The notes under the pieces are model-generated. The model did not search any database. It was not told the DNA's origin and worked only from the letters and a program-made list of their open reading frames with translations. From assembly GCA_030412945.1 (NCBI GenBank), contig JAUHJS010000002.1:504504-568503 (forward strand): DNA of 64,000 bases. Direction: 5' to 3'. Positions 27,074 to 35,551 of this stretch are shown here, one piece after another. The stretch is from Shiella aurantiaca (lineage in GTDB: Bacteria; Bacteroidota; Bacteroidia; Cytophagales; Cyclobacteriaceae). Position 1 is the stretch's first letter; every line of letters begins with the position of its first letter. A program made the translations under genes and the position numbers.

Positions 27074-27367
27074 ATGAAGAAAGCTTGGAAACAATTTGTG
27101 ACGCAATTTAAACCGAAGTATTCGGTAAAAGTTATTACCTATCATGTGATTCCGGGCTTACCGGTTACCAAAAATGCCGAAACACATAGCTTTGGAAAAG
27201 GCGAACGCGAAGCGGCTACCCGTTTTTATGAGCAGGCCGTGGGTAAAACCAAAGAAATTAAACTAGCCCCCGCGGAGATACATCTGGTAAAAGGGAGAAA
27301 GAAAGTGCTCGCCAAGCAGCATTTTGGGCCAGTAGAAGACCTGAAAGTATTTAAGATTAGTGCATAA
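27074..27367 (+). CDS. Small basic protein of unknown function
   Basis: 97 residues, lysine rich, no signal peptide and no membrane helix. The middle reads SFGKGEREAATRFYEQAVGKT, followed by EIHLVKGRKKVLAKQHFGP. The pattern suggests a small soluble alpha/beta domain. I do not recognise a family. It is a single-gene unit: promoter box 17 bp upstream, a clear terminator just downstream, and good Bacteroidota-like codon use. It is convergent with rnc. Confidence 0.75.
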   Translation: MKKAWKQFVTQFKPKYSVKVITYHVIPGLPVTKNAETHSFGKGEREAATRFYEQAVGKTKEIKLAPAEIHLVKGRKKVLAKQHFGPVEDLKVFKISA

Positions 27368-27373
27368 ACACAG

Positions 27374-27400
27374 AAGCGGCTACAAAAGGCCGCTTTTTTA
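27374..27400 (+). terminator. Terminator of the 97-residue gene
   Basis: Stem AAGCGGC/GCCGCTT (7 bp) with 8-nt loop, then six T. It overlaps the last bases of rnc on the other strand. Confidence 0.8.
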
Positions 27401-28129
27401 TTGGATATGCAAAAGCTCACAGCTACGCATGGCGGCATCCTGCTCGGCTTTTTTCTTGTTCAAGCCGTGGCCTTTGCCCAGTTCTTGGTCGTCAATAAAC
27501 ACCTGAGCGGTGAATTCTTTGAAGTGTTTGTTGTTCTTGATGGAAATAATCTCAAAGCGCACTTCTTTGTTTTCTCTTTGGGCCCACTCGATTAGTTTGC
27601 TTTTGAAATTCGGATTGGTCTTGATTAATTCCTCTAAATCGAAATGCGGAATGATAAGCTTGTTGAGAATGAATTTACGGCATTGGGCAAAGCCTCTGTC
27701 GAGATACACCGCCCCCACTAAAGCTTCCAAGGCATCACCATACAGGGATTTGTTCATGGGCATGTTGCGCGTTTGATCGTAGGTCACGATGTCGCGCAAG
27801 CCGATTTTCTTGGCCAGTTGATTGAGCGATTCACGGTTTACAATCCGCGAGCGGATATCGGTAAGGAAGCCCTCGTCTTTAAAAGGGTATTTTTTGAAAA
27901 GAAACTCGGCTACTACTGTGCCCAGTACGGCATCGCCCAAGTATTCTAGCCTTTCGTTAGATTCCTTCACCCCTTCCTTTACCTCCTTGCCCATGGAAGT
28001 GTGCAGGGTAGAAAGCGTGTATAGGGCTAGGTTAAAAGGAGAAAGGCCAGTAATTGACTTAATGGCCTTTTTGAATTCCTTTTCCTTTTTATCAGAAAAT
28101 AAGTGATGTAAAATTCCGAATGAGAGCAA
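27398..28129 (-). CDS. rnc: Ribonuclease III
   Basis: 243 residues. It cuts double-stranded RNA, notably rRNA precursors. The signature RLEYLGDAVLGTVVAEFLF is at about residue 60, the second acidic site is in YGDALEALVGAVYLD, and a double-stranded-RNA-binding domain with the conserved GKGHGLNKKKAEQDAA end is at the C-terminus. It starts 1 bp after the fabF stop, in an acpP-fabF-rnc operon, an order seen widely in bacteria. Confidence 0.97.
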   Translation of the reverse strand: MLSFGILHHLFSDKKEKEFKKAIKSITGLSPFNLALYTLSTLHTSMGKEVKEGVKESNERLEYLGDAVLGTVVAEFLFKKYPFKDEGFLTDIRSRIVNRESLNQLAKKIGLRDIVTYDQTRNMPMNKSLYGDALEALVGAVYLDRGFAQCRKFILNKLIIPHFDLEELIKTNPNFKSKLIEWAQRENKEVRFEIISIKNNKHFKEFTAQVFIDDQELGKGHGLNKKKAEQDAAMRSCELLHIQ

Positions 28130-28130
28130 G

Positions 28131-29384
28131 TTATGCTTCGTATTGCTTTACAATAATAGAAGTGTTGTGCCCACCAAAACCAAAGGTGTTGCTCAATGCC
28201 ACACGTATTTTACGCTTCTGGGCTTTGTTGAACGTCAGGTTTAGCTTAGGGTCAACGCGCTCATCGTCCGTAAAGTGGTTGATGGTAGGGGGAACCGTTT
28301 GTTCTTTGATAGCCAAGATAGAAGCAATCGCTTCAATGGCTCCGGCCGCTCCCAGTAGGTGACCCGTCATCGACTTAGTCGAGCTGATGTTCAGTTTATA
28401 AGCATGCTCACCAAAAACACGAAGAATGGCCGTAGATTCACTCAAGTCGCCCAGCGGAGTGGAAGTTCCGTGTACGTTGATATAGTCTACCTCCTCAGGC
28501 TTCAATCCGGCATCTGAAAGTGCATTGATCATCACATTCATGGCGCCAAGGCCTTCGGGGTGAGGGGCAGTAATGTGGTTAGCATCGGCTGACATGCCTC
28601 CGCCTACTACTTCTGCATATATTTTTGCTCCACGTGCCAGTGCGTGATCGAGGCTTTCAAGGATAAGGGCTCCGGCACCTTCTCCCAATACAAAGCCATC
28701 ACGATCGGCATCGAACGGACGGGAAGCAGTTTGAGGCGAATCATTTCTTTCAGAAAGAGCCTTCATGGCATTGAATCCACCCACACCGGCTTCGGTAACG
28801 GCAGCTTCGGATCCTCCTGAAATAATAATATCGGCCTTATTGAGTCGAATGTAGTTAAATGCATCTATCAAAGCATTGGTGGCCGATGCACAAGCCGATA
28901 CGGTAACAAAGTTAGGTCCTCGGAATCCGTATTTAATAGAAATATACCCGGCAGAGATATCAGCTATCATTTTAGGGATAAAGAAAGGATTGAAACGGGG
29001 TGTACCGTCACCTGCATTGAAGGCCGTTACCTCGTCTTGAAAGGTTTTTAATCCACCAATTCCTGAGCCCCAGATTACTCCGGCACGGTCGTGGTTGATT
29101 TTTTCCAAATCCAGACCGGAATCTTTCATGGCTTCTTCTACTGCTACAAGGCCATATTGGGTGAAAGGATCCATTTTGCGGGCTTCCTTTTTGTCAATGT
29201 GGTCTTCGGCATTGAAACCTTTTAGTTCGCAGGCGAATTTGGTGCGGAATTTTTCAGCATTGAAACGTGTAATAGGCGCAGCGCCACTTACTCCGTTAAC
29301 AAGCCCATTCCAGTATTCTGGAACAGTATTGCCGATCGGGGTAAGTGCGCCAAGGCCTGTTACAACAACTCTTTTTAAATTCAT
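28131..29384 (-). CDS. fabF: 3-oxoacyl-[acyl-carrier-protein] synthase II (FabF)
   Basis: 417 residues, normal length. It condenses malonyl-ACP with acyl-ACP in fatty acid elongation. The nucleophile Cys is in VSACASATNAL (about residue 165), and the catalytic histidines are in HGTSTPLGD and in the STKSMTGHLLGAAGAIE segment. It sits between acpP (26 bp upstream) and rnc (1 bp downstream). Confidence 0.98.
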   Translation of the reverse strand: MNLKRVVVTGLGALTPIGNTVPEYWNGLVNGVSGAAPITRFNAEKFRTKFACELKGFNAEDHIDKKEARKMDPFTQYGLVAVEEAMKDSGLDLEKINHDRAGVIWGSGIGGLKTFQDEVTAFNAGDGTPRFNPFFIPKMIADISAGYISIKYGFRGPNFVTVSACASATNALIDAFNYIRLNKADIIISGGSEAAVTEAGVGGFNAMKALSERNDSPQTASRPFDADRDGFVLGEGAGALILESLDHALARGAKIYAEVVGGGMSADANHITAPHPEGLGAMNVMINALSDAGLKPEEVDYINVHGTSTPLGDLSESTAILRVFGEHAYKLNISSTKSMTGHLLGAAGAIEAIASILAIKEQTVPPTINHFTDDERVDPKLNLTFNKAQKRKIRVALSNTFGFGGHNTSIIVKQYEA

Positions 29385-29409
29385 AAAGAATTTTTACGTG
29401 GAGGAAGAA

Positions 29410-29649
29410 TTACTTCTTAACGTTCTCTTCAAGGTAAGAAATAGCCTGACCTACGGTACCGATGTTTTCGGCCTGGTCATCAGGAATAGAGATGTTAAAT
29501 TCCTTCTCGAATTCCATGATAAGTTCAACGGTATCCAGTGAATCCGCTCCTAGGTCATTCGTGAAACTTGCCTCAGGAGTTACTTCTGACTCCTCTACGC
29601 CCAACTTATCGATGATAATGGCTTTTACTTTTTGTGCTATTTCAGACAT
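29410..29649 (-). CDS. acpP: Acyl carrier protein
   Basis: 79 residues, acidic. Ser in [16 protein letters not shown] is the phosphopantetheine attachment site. It carries growing acyl chains for FabF, encoded next. It is the first gene of the operon, with a promoter at 29682-29713. Confidence 0.98.
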   Translation of the reverse strand: MSEIAQKVKAIIIDKLGVEESEVTPEASFTNDLGADSLDTVELIMEFEKEFNISIPDDQAENIGTVGQAISYLEENVKK

Positions 29650-29681
29650 TTCTGTGATGTTTAATAGTTCAAATTACTCTG

Positions 29682-29713
29682 CAAAGAAATACATTTAGTC
29701 CAATATTGTCAAA
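29682..29713 (-). promoter_or_regulatory. Promoter of the acpP-fabF-rnc operon
   Basis: On the minus strand: TTTG (29710-29713), 20-nt spacer, TTTCTTTG (29682-29689), matching TAnnTTTG except for the second base. It lies 33 bp before the acpP start. Confidence 0.5.
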
Positions 29714-29810
29714 CTATTTTTTTCAATCATAAATATTTCATAATCGTTGCATTTTACCGTATTTTTATGGCGGGTCTGTTTGGGCCTGCTTTGATGACTC
29801 CGCGAGTGAT

Positions 29811-30236
29811 TTGAAAAAAACGAAACTACTCATCGATTACGATTTCGGATTCATCCTTATAGGTATCACTACCACTAGTAAGGACTATAAGCTCGCTTGG
29901 ATACTTAACAAACGTTTGCAATTTAATCTTTCGCGCCAAAGCGACTTGCATCTTCCCTTCGAAAAAGGGCAAGATTTGACCCTCTCTCATTATCTTTTCA
30001 CTACCGATTTTATTCAGGTTCACCTAGTTAAAAACAAATCGGTGGCCGACTCGGACGCTACGGCATTTCTGATTCCGGAGCTCAATCATTTCGATTATTT
30101 TTTGAAAATAGAAGAGGAGGGTGAGCAAATCCAACTCCCTGAACTGCTGCAAACACTTCGTAGCGTGGAGCATATACAGCTGGTGCAGCAGATAGATATC
30201 AATAAATTAAAAAGTAAGGAAAATTTAATCTTTTAA
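29811..30236 (+). CDS. IPExxxVDY-family protein
   Basis: 141 residues. The start is TTG (followed by AAA AAA ACG, giving MKKTKLLIDYDF, the usual beginning of this family); no in-frame ATG lies upstream before about 29766. The family motif appears as IPELNHFDYFL near residue 85. The family is limited to Bacteroidota, and its function is unknown. It ends 1 bp before pyk, so the two are co-transcribed, an arrangement that I believe is conserved and hints at a link with glycolysis. A TATTTTTA box lies at 29760-29767. Confidence 0.88.
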   Translation: MKKTKLLIDYDFGFILIGITTTSKDYKLAWILNKRLQFNLSRQSDLHLPFEKGQDLTLSHYLFTTDFIQVHLVKNKSVADSDATAFLIPELNHFDYFLKIEEEGEQIQLPELLQTLRSVEHIQLVQQIDINKLKSKENLIF

Positions 30237-30237
30237 T

Positions 30238-31671
30238 ATGGAAAGCACGATTTTATTTAACCGCACCAAAGTGGTGGCCACGGTAGGCCCGGCCTGCAAT
30301 ACGAAGGAGAAACTGGAAGAACTGATACGGGCCGGAGTGGATGTGTTTCGCTTAAACTTCTCACATGGCACTCACGATGGACACAAAAAGGTGATACAAT
30401 ATGTAAATGAACTGAACGAAGAGTTGGGAACCCATGTGTGCTTGCTGCAAGATTTGCAAGGCCCAAAAATCCGACTGCGCGAAATGCAAGAAGGTACCTT
30501 TATTAAGGAGGGCGATGAGTTCATCATTACTACTGAGGATGTAATCGGCAATGCCAAAATGGGTAGCACTACCTATGAGCCCCTTCCCAACGATGTGCAG
30601 ATTGGCGATATGATTTTGATTGACGATGGTAAGATTGAAGTGCACGTGACCAAAATTGAAGGTAAGCATGTACATACCCGCGTGGTATATGGTGGTGAGG
30701 TGAAATCGCGCAAGGGAATCAACCTGCCCGATACGCGCGTATCGGCTCCTTCGCTAACTGAAAAGGACCATGAAGATTTGTTGTTCGGCTTGGCCAATGG
30801 CGTAGAATGGGTGGCACTTTCTTTTGTTCGCTCTGCTGATGATATCCGTCATATCAAAGGAATTATTGAATCAAAGGGATTGGACGTGCGAGTAATCGCT
30901 AAAATTGAAAAGCCCGAAGCTTTGCAAAATATTGATGAGATTATTGAAGTGGCCGATGGCTGCATGGTGGCGCGTGGCGACTTGGGTGTAGAAATCCCCA
31001 TGGAAGATGTGCCGATGGCGCAAAAGCTCATTGTGAGCAAATGTAACAAGGCCTGCAAGCCCGTTATTATCGCTACCCAGATGATGGAGAGCATGATAGA
31101 AAATCCGCGCCCTACGCGTGCCGAAACCAATGACATTGCCAATGCAGTGCTAGATGGAGCCGATGCCTTGATGCTTTCTGCCGAAACGGCTTCGGGTAAA
31201 TATCCTATTCAGGTGGTGAAAAGTATGACGCGCACCATTATGTCGGTGGAGAATAAGGCCAAAGGTGTATTTAATAAATTTTACACCTTGGATGCCGATT
31301 CAGGAACCTTTGAGAATGATAGCGTGGTACTTTCTGCCTGCCGCTTGGCCGATGAAACCAAAGCTGCGGCCATTGTAGGGATGACCAAATCGGGCTATAC
31401 GGCCTTCCGCTTAGCCAGCCACCGTCCTAAAGCCAATATTTTCATTTTTACCGATTATAAGCCGGTCTTGAAAATATTAAACTTGGTATGGGGCGTGCGC
31501 GGATATTATTATGATAAAATGGAATCGACTGATAATACCTTCTCGGATATCAAGGAGATATTGAAAACCAAAGGGCATGTATCCAATGGCGACATCATTA
31601 TCAATACGGCCAGCATGCCGATTGAAGCCAAGCTACGCACCAATGTGGTGAAGCTTACGCGGGTGAAATAA
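30238..31671 (+). CDS. pyk: Pyruvate kinase
   Basis: 477 residues. It converts phosphoenolpyruvate and ADP to pyruvate and ATP. Visible marks: VATVGPAC and RLNFSHGTHDGH at the N-terminus, LQDLQGPKIRL, the catalytic-Lys segment VIAKIEKPEALQNIDEI, MVARGDLGVE and ATQMMESMIENPRPTRAE, then the C-terminal domain. A decayed second copy of its last codons lies at about 32759-32806, left by a tandem duplication. Confidence 0.98.
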   Translation: MESTILFNRTKVVATVGPACNTKEKLEELIRAGVDVFRLNFSHGTHDGHKKVIQYVNELNEELGTHVCLLQDLQGPKIRLREMQEGTFIKEGDEFIITTEDVIGNAKMGSTTYEPLPNDVQIGDMILIDDGKIEVHVTKIEGKHVHTRVVYGGEVKSRKGINLPDTRVSAPSLTEKDHEDLLFGLANGVEWVALSFVRSADDIRHIKGIIESKGLDVRVIAKIEKPEALQNIDEIIEVADGCMVARGDLGVEIPMEDVPMAQKLIVSKCNKACKPVIIATQMMESMIENPRPTRAETNDIANAVLDGADALMLSAETASGKYPIQVVKSMTRTIMSVENKAKGVFNKFYTLDADSGTFENDSVVLSACRLADETKAAAIVGMTKSGYTAFRLASHRPKANIFIFTDYKPVLKILNLVWGVRGYYYDKMESTDNTFSDIKEILKTKGHVSNGDIIINTASMPIEAKLRTNVVKLTRVK

Positions 31672-31694
31672 TAATCCTTGAATGCTTGAATGAA

Positions 31695-31728
31695 AAATCC
31701 CGTGCTTGTGAAGGCGCAGGATTTTTTT
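31695..31728 (+). terminator. Terminator of pyk
   Basis: Stem of 11 positions (AAATCCCGTGC against GCGCAGGATTT, one mismatch and one G-T pair) and a T run. The matching sequence in duplication unit 2 has lost much of this pairing. Confidence 0.65.
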
Positions 31729-31729
31729 A

Positions 31730-31759
31730 TTTGTATCTCCGAGTGTTTTTTTATCTTTA
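31730..31759 (+). promoter_or_regulatory. Promoter of the first secreted-protein copy
   Basis: TTTG (31730-31733), 18-nt spacer, TATCTTTA (31752-31759). In duplication unit 2 the -7 box TATCTTTA is kept at 32890-32897, but the -33 box has become TTTT, so the second copy may be expressed more weakly. Confidence 0.55.
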
Positions 31760-31851
31760 TTTCTTTTAGATGAAGTGAGGATAATAATTAAGGCGTTTTT
31801 TTAGATTCTTCGATATCTGACCTTTTAACTTTCTAATGTGATATGTAACCC

Positions 31852-32328
31852 ATGAAAAATATACTGGTATTAATTTGTTTGTTTTTTGCGCTGTTTGCCT
31901 CTGCTCAGAGTAAAAAAGGGAAGAGCGAAAGAATACAATCTTCTCTGCCAGAGAAATGGTTCGTTAATGAAGCTATTATGAAAGGCAAACAACTGGGAAA
32001 TGTAAGAATTGATGATTGGGAAATTGAGGCTATTCATTTTTTCAAAGACAGCACTGTTACGATTTTTGGACCCAAGAATGAGAATGGGGGTATAATTGAG
32101 ACATCAGGAGTTTGGAGTATTTCGGATAATGGAAAAGTCTTGTCAATAAAAAATCGAACGTCATCTTATTCTAAGGAGGAAATTTTGAAGGATATAGAGT
32201 TTCCCATGAAATTATCCACGAAAAGTTTAAGGATTTCATTTCCTATAGATATTAAATATCCACCCGGCAATGGTTTAAAAGGAGGTATTATTAGTTCAAA
32301 GGTTTGGGTTTACTACATTAAGGAGTAG
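31852..32328 (+). CDS. Secreted lipocalin-like protein of unknown function, copy 1
   Basis: 158 residues. A signal peptide (MKNILVLICLFFALFASAQ) precedes a beta-rich domain with EKWFVNEAIMKGKQ, HFFKDSTVTIFGP, ETSGVWSISDNGKVLSIKN and a C-terminal SSKVWVYYIKE. The pattern of short strands with a Gly-Val-Trp turn resembles lipocalin-like/DUF-type secreted domains of Bacteroidota, but I do not recognise a named family. Copy 2 at 32981 is about 80% identical by eye. It is expected in the periplasm. Confidence 0.78.
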   Translation: MKNILVLICLFFALFASAQSKKGKSERIQSSLPEKWFVNEAIMKGKQLGNVRIDDWEIEAIHFFKDSTVTIFGPKNENGGIIETSGVWSISDNGKVLSIKNRTSSYSKEEILKDIEFPMKLSTKSLRISFPIDIKYPPGNGLKGGIISSKVWVYYIKE

Positions 32329-32417
32329 TAGATCCTGTTGTTTTTCAATAAGAGTCTTTTTAACTACTTCCCCACTATGGCCTTCTTTTTGCTATTATTG
32401 CCGCAAAACCAATACCT

Positions 32418-32757
32418 GTCAAATCAAACTTTCAACCACTTCTACAGCTCCGCCTTACGGATATAAGCCTTTTTTCTTGTGGAACACGTGAAGAACAAGA
32501 ACCCAAAGAAACCATTACCTACAAGACCGTATATTTTGAAATATCACCTGTCCATAATTATTCAGGAGAAGAATTTGCTCCTGTAAACTTGACGGTACAA
32601 TTGCAAGCGGGAATCACCCATTCCGAAACTGGTGAAGTGACTACCGTATTGGATACTACCTTCACGGGCTTGGCCTAAGAATTTGAAGAAATTGTACCTT
32701 CGCATTTAATTCTGCGTGTTGGCTCCATAAATCCCGATGAGGATACGCATGGGGTGC
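32418..32757 (+). pseudogene. Dead, truncated copy of the lipoprotein gene at 33550
   Basis: It lines up codon for codon with the start of the lipoprotein gene at 33550. Its start codon is now GTC (32418-32420), the hydrophobic signal region has been eroded (LQLRLTDISLFSCG against LLLSLSALSLFSCG), and a TAA lies in frame at 32676-32678, where the live copy has CAT. Similarity continues past the stop (EEIVPSHLILR against EELVPSLFVQR) and then breaks at about 32757, where pyk tail sequence begins. The 3' third is missing because the duplication endpoint lay inside the gene. Confidence 0.85.
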
Positions 32758-32758
32758 A

Positions 32759-33890
32759 TATGCCGATTGAAGCTAAGCACCAATGTAATGAAGCTTACGT
32801 GTGAAGTAATTGTTGGAATTTATGCTTTAAAGAAAAATCCTGTGCTTGTCTAAGGCGTAGGTTTTTATTTTTATCTCCGAGTGTTTTTTTATCTTTATTA
32901 TTTTAAAATGAAGTACAAATAATTTGGCTGATTTTTGGATTCTACGAAATCTGACATTTTCTAATGTGATAGTAACCTATATGAAATATATACTTGTATT
33001 AATTTGTTTGTTTTTTTTTACTCTTTTTGCCTCTGCTCAGAATAAAAAAGGAAAGAACGAAAGTATACAATCTTCTCTGGTTGGAAAATGGTTAGTTAAT
33101 GAAGCCATTATGAAGGATAAGCAGATGGGAGATGTAAGAATTGATGATTGGGGGATTGAGGCCATTCATTTTTTCAAAGACAGTACTGTTGCGATTTTTG
33201 GGCCCAAAAATGAGGATGGGGAATTAATTGAGACTTCGGGAGTTTGGGGTATTTCGGATAATGGAAAAGTCTTGTCAATAAAAAATAGAAAGGCATCCCA
33301 TACTGAGGAGCAAACCTTGAAAGATATAGAGTTTCCCATAAAATTAACCACGAAAAGTTTAAGGATTTCATTTCCTATGGATATTAAATATCCAGCGGGA
33401 TATGGTTTAAAAGAAGGCGTAATGAGTTCAAAGGTTTGGGTCTACTACATTAAGGAGGAGTAGATGCCGTTGTTTTTTAAGAAGAGTCTTTTTTGACTAC
33501 TGCGCCATTTTGGCCTTCTTTTTGCTATTTTGCCGCTAAATCAATACCTATGAAACCAAACTTTCAACCACTTCTTTTGCTTAGCCTTTCAGCACTAAGC
33601 TTGTTTTCTTGCGGAACGCGTGAAGAACAAAAACCTAAAGAAAACTATGTAAACAAGACTGTTTTCTTCGAGATAAGTCCTGAGTTTGATTATTCGGGAG
33701 AGGAATATGCTCCTGTAGAATTTACAGTAATTCTATCCGCGGGAATTACCGATATAGCTACGGGTGAAGTAACTACCCTTCTTGATTCTACTTTTCATGG
33801 CTCTGCTCATGGATTTGAAGAGTTAGTGCCAAGTTTGTTCGTGCAACGCTTAGACTCTATTCAACCAGAGAAAGAGTTTGCGTGGTATTC
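32759..33890 (+). repeat. Tandem duplication, unit 2
   Basis: The second unit opens with a decayed copy of the last pyk codons (ATGCCGATTGAAGC at 32760, continuing to a GTGTGA near 32800), then a decayed terminator, a conserved TATCTTTA box, the second secreted-protein gene and the intact lipoprotein gene. Its divergence from unit 1 shows that the duplication is old. Confidence 0.85.
32981..33463 (+). CDS. Secreted lipocalin-like protein of unknown function, copy 2
   Basis: 160 residues from ATG 32981; the frame opens at 32924 but only the later ATG gives a signal peptide (MKYILVLICLFFFTLFASAQ). It is the paralogue of the protein at 31852, with about 33 differences, many of them changes of charge, grouped near residues 20-55 and 100-110, while the DSTVxIFGPKNE and SKVWVYYIKE parts are kept. 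Both copies are open, so both may function. It lies 86 bp before the lipoprotein gene and may be co-transcribed with it. Confidence 0.78.
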   Translation: MKYILVLICLFFFTLFASAQNKKGKNESIQSSLVGKWLVNEAIMKDKQMGDVRIDDWGIEAIHFFKDSTVAIFGPKNEDGELIETSGVWGISDNGKVLSIKNRKASHTEEQTLKDIEFPIKLTTKSLRISFPMDIKYPAGYGLKEGVMSSKVWVYYIKEE

Positions 33891-33999
33891 CTATGCGGTG
33901 GGAGCCTACCATACCGTGATGTTTATCAATAATAGTTATTCCAAATATGAGACTATTGATGAAAACGAAAATGAATTATCAGTAGAGGTGTCCTATTAA
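33550..33999 (+). CDS. Lipoprotein of unknown function
   Basis: 149 residues from ATG 33550. A lipoprotein signal ends in the lipobox LFSCG. The mature part has a charged linker (TREEQKPKENY), then beta strands (VFFEISPEFDYSGEEYAPVE) and an acidic C-terminus (IDENENELSVEVSY). I recognise no family. It is the intact partner of the pseudogene at 32418. The last base of its TAA and the TAA of the convergent rqcH share a TTAA (33996-33999). Confidence 0.78.
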   Translation: MKPNFQPLLLLSLSALSLFSCGTREEQKPKENYVNKTVFFEISPEFDYSGEEYAPVEFTVILSAGITDIATGEVTTLLDSTFHGSAHGFEELVPSLFVQRLDSIQPEKEFAWYSYAVGAYHTVMFINNSYSKYETIDENENELSVEVSY

Positions 34000-35549
34000 G
34001 CTTTAGGCTGAACAAAAATCACTTCTTCTTTTTCTACTTTCACCTGCCCGGGGGCAAAGCCCTTGGGCTTTCTTACGTATTTTTTCGAGGTGAAAATGAC
34101 AGGGCACAGCGATTCGTTTTTACGTTTGGAGTGCCAGGCGGCCAGCTCGGCTGCGCGTTCGATAACGGTTTTTGGGAAATTCTTGCCCGACTGATGCTTG
34201 ATGACTACGTGCGATCCGCTAACATCGCGGGCATGGAGCCAAGCATCGTCTTTATGGGCATAGTGCAGGGTGAGGGTATCGTTGGCTTGGGCATTTCTTC
34301 CTACCCAGATTTTAAAGCCTTGATGAATGAATTCTTTGTAAGGGATAATGTTTGCAGATTCATCCTGTTCATTTTGCCCTAGGGAATGGGTTTTTGTCCA
34401 TTGTTTTAAACTTTTGAAATCTTCGAGGGTGGTCAATTCCCGCTCCAGTTTTTGCAATAGTTCGGCTTTTTCCATGGCGGCCATCAGGTTGTCTTCCAGA
34501 TTTTTGATTTCCAGCTTTTGGTTTTTGGCCTTGCGGTAATAGCGTTCGGCATTTTTCTGCGGACTCAAGTCTTTGTTGAGGCCGATAACAATGGGGCGCT
34601 CGGTGTAGAAATTATGCAGTTCTACCTCGGTGCTTTTAGCAGGAATAGCATGCAGATTGGCCATAAGTATGTGGCCTAATTTCTCATACTCGGCTTCTTG
34701 CACGGACTGAAGGCGTCTTTCGGTATCGGCTATGTAGGCCAGCGTACGATTGAGGCGCTTGCTAAGCTGCTGGGCCAACTGGCTTTTCTCCCGCTCAAAG
34801 TAGTAATTGCCCGCGTATTGGGCTAAGAAAATGTTGAGAGCCTCTCGTGCGGAAGCGAAAGTTCGGCTATGCGGTATGTCTTGCAACAGCGATATATGCG
34901 GTGCTTCTTCGTGCTGACTTAAGAAAAAACCTTGGGGCGCATTAAGCTCCGCCACGATTTGCTGTAAAACCCGCCACTGCTCCTCTCGGTCAGCGCAGGT
35001 GCTGAATACGTGACCTACCCACTGGTGTAGGAAAGGCCCGAAGGTGGGGTATAGTTTTTTCCAGTCGCCTTCAGCAGCCCAAAAGGCTTCTTTGCTTTGG
35101 TCAATGGGGCGGTCGAGGTTGGAATAATTTAGGGTAAAATCATTTTTGAGCTTATTTTTGAACAGGCTGTGCACGGTGTCGCCTTCAAAAAGCAGGATAT
35201 TAGATCGATTGCCGTGCATTTTAAATACTAAGGCCCAGTTGTCTGAAAACTCAATGGCCCATGTACGCTCATTCAGAAATTGGCGTACACCAATAATCGT
35301 TTTTTCATGGAGTTCAGGAAATAAATCGGCACTGTTTCGCTTTTGGCGGTTGAAAGTATCGGGAAAACTAAGGGCGGTAAACTGGGCTTGCAGATTGGCT
35401 TTGATGTAAAATGAGCCACCTGCGGGCTTTTCTATTTCCACAATCAACTCTTCTTTGGCCTGCGTAAAGCAGTTGGTGAGAGTACCTCCCGTAAGCAAAG
35501 GTTGCAGCTCTCGGCATAGCGCAGCAAAAAAGTAATAGGTGTTGTGCAC
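33996..35549 (-). CDS. rqcH: Ribosome quality control factor RqcH (NFACT protein)
   Basis: 517 residues. Order: NFACT-N domain (about 1-200), coiled-coil arms (about 260-380, with ERRLQSVQEAEYEKL and NQKLEIKNLEDNLMAAMEK), and the NFACT-R domain (about 400-517, DAWLHARDVSGSHVVIKH, then RKPKGFAPGQVKVEKEE). Proteins of this family (Rqc2/RqcH) bind stalled 50S subunits with peptidyl-tRNA and add alanine tails that mark the peptide for degradation; older names are FbpA or fibronectin-binding protein. It starts 2 bp after the stop of the metallo-hydrolase gene and is presumably co-transcribed with it. Confidence 0.92.
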   Translation of the reverse strand: MHNTYYFFAALCRELQPLLTGGTLTNCFTQAKEELIVEIEKPAGGSFYIKANLQAQFTALSFPDTFNRQKRNSADLFPELHEKTIIGVRQFLNERTWAIEFSDNWALVFKMHGNRSNILLFEGDTVHSLFKNKLKNDFTLNYSNLDRPIDQSKEAFWAAEGDWKKLYPTFGPFLHQWVGHVFSTCADREEQWRVLQQIVAELNAPQGFFLSQHEEAPHISLLQDIPHSRTFASAREALNIFLAQYAGNYYFEREKSQLAQQLSKRLNRTLAYIADTERRLQSVQEAEYEKLGHILMANLHAIPAKSTEVELHNFYTERPIVIGLNKDLSPQKNAERYYRKAKNQKLEIKNLEDNLMAAMEKAELLQKLERELTTLEDFKSLKQWTKTHSLGQNEQDESANIIPYKEFIHQGFKIWVGRNAQANDTLTLHYAHKDDAWLHARDVSGSHVVIKHQSGKNFPKTVIERAAELAAWHSKRKNESLCPVIFTSKKYVRKPKGFAPGQVKVEKEEVIFVQPKA

Positions 35550-35551
35550 GG

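Larger units (their letters stand above)
31615..32757 (+). repeat. Tandem duplication, unit 1
   Basis: This unit begins inside the last 57 bp of pyk (at ATGCCGATTGAAGC) and holds the pyk terminator region, the secreted-protein gene at 31852 and the 5' two-thirds of a lipoprotein gene. The same order recurs in 32759-33890. The junction at about 32757 joins the truncated lipoprotein gene directly to a second copy of the pyk tail. Confidence 0.85.
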
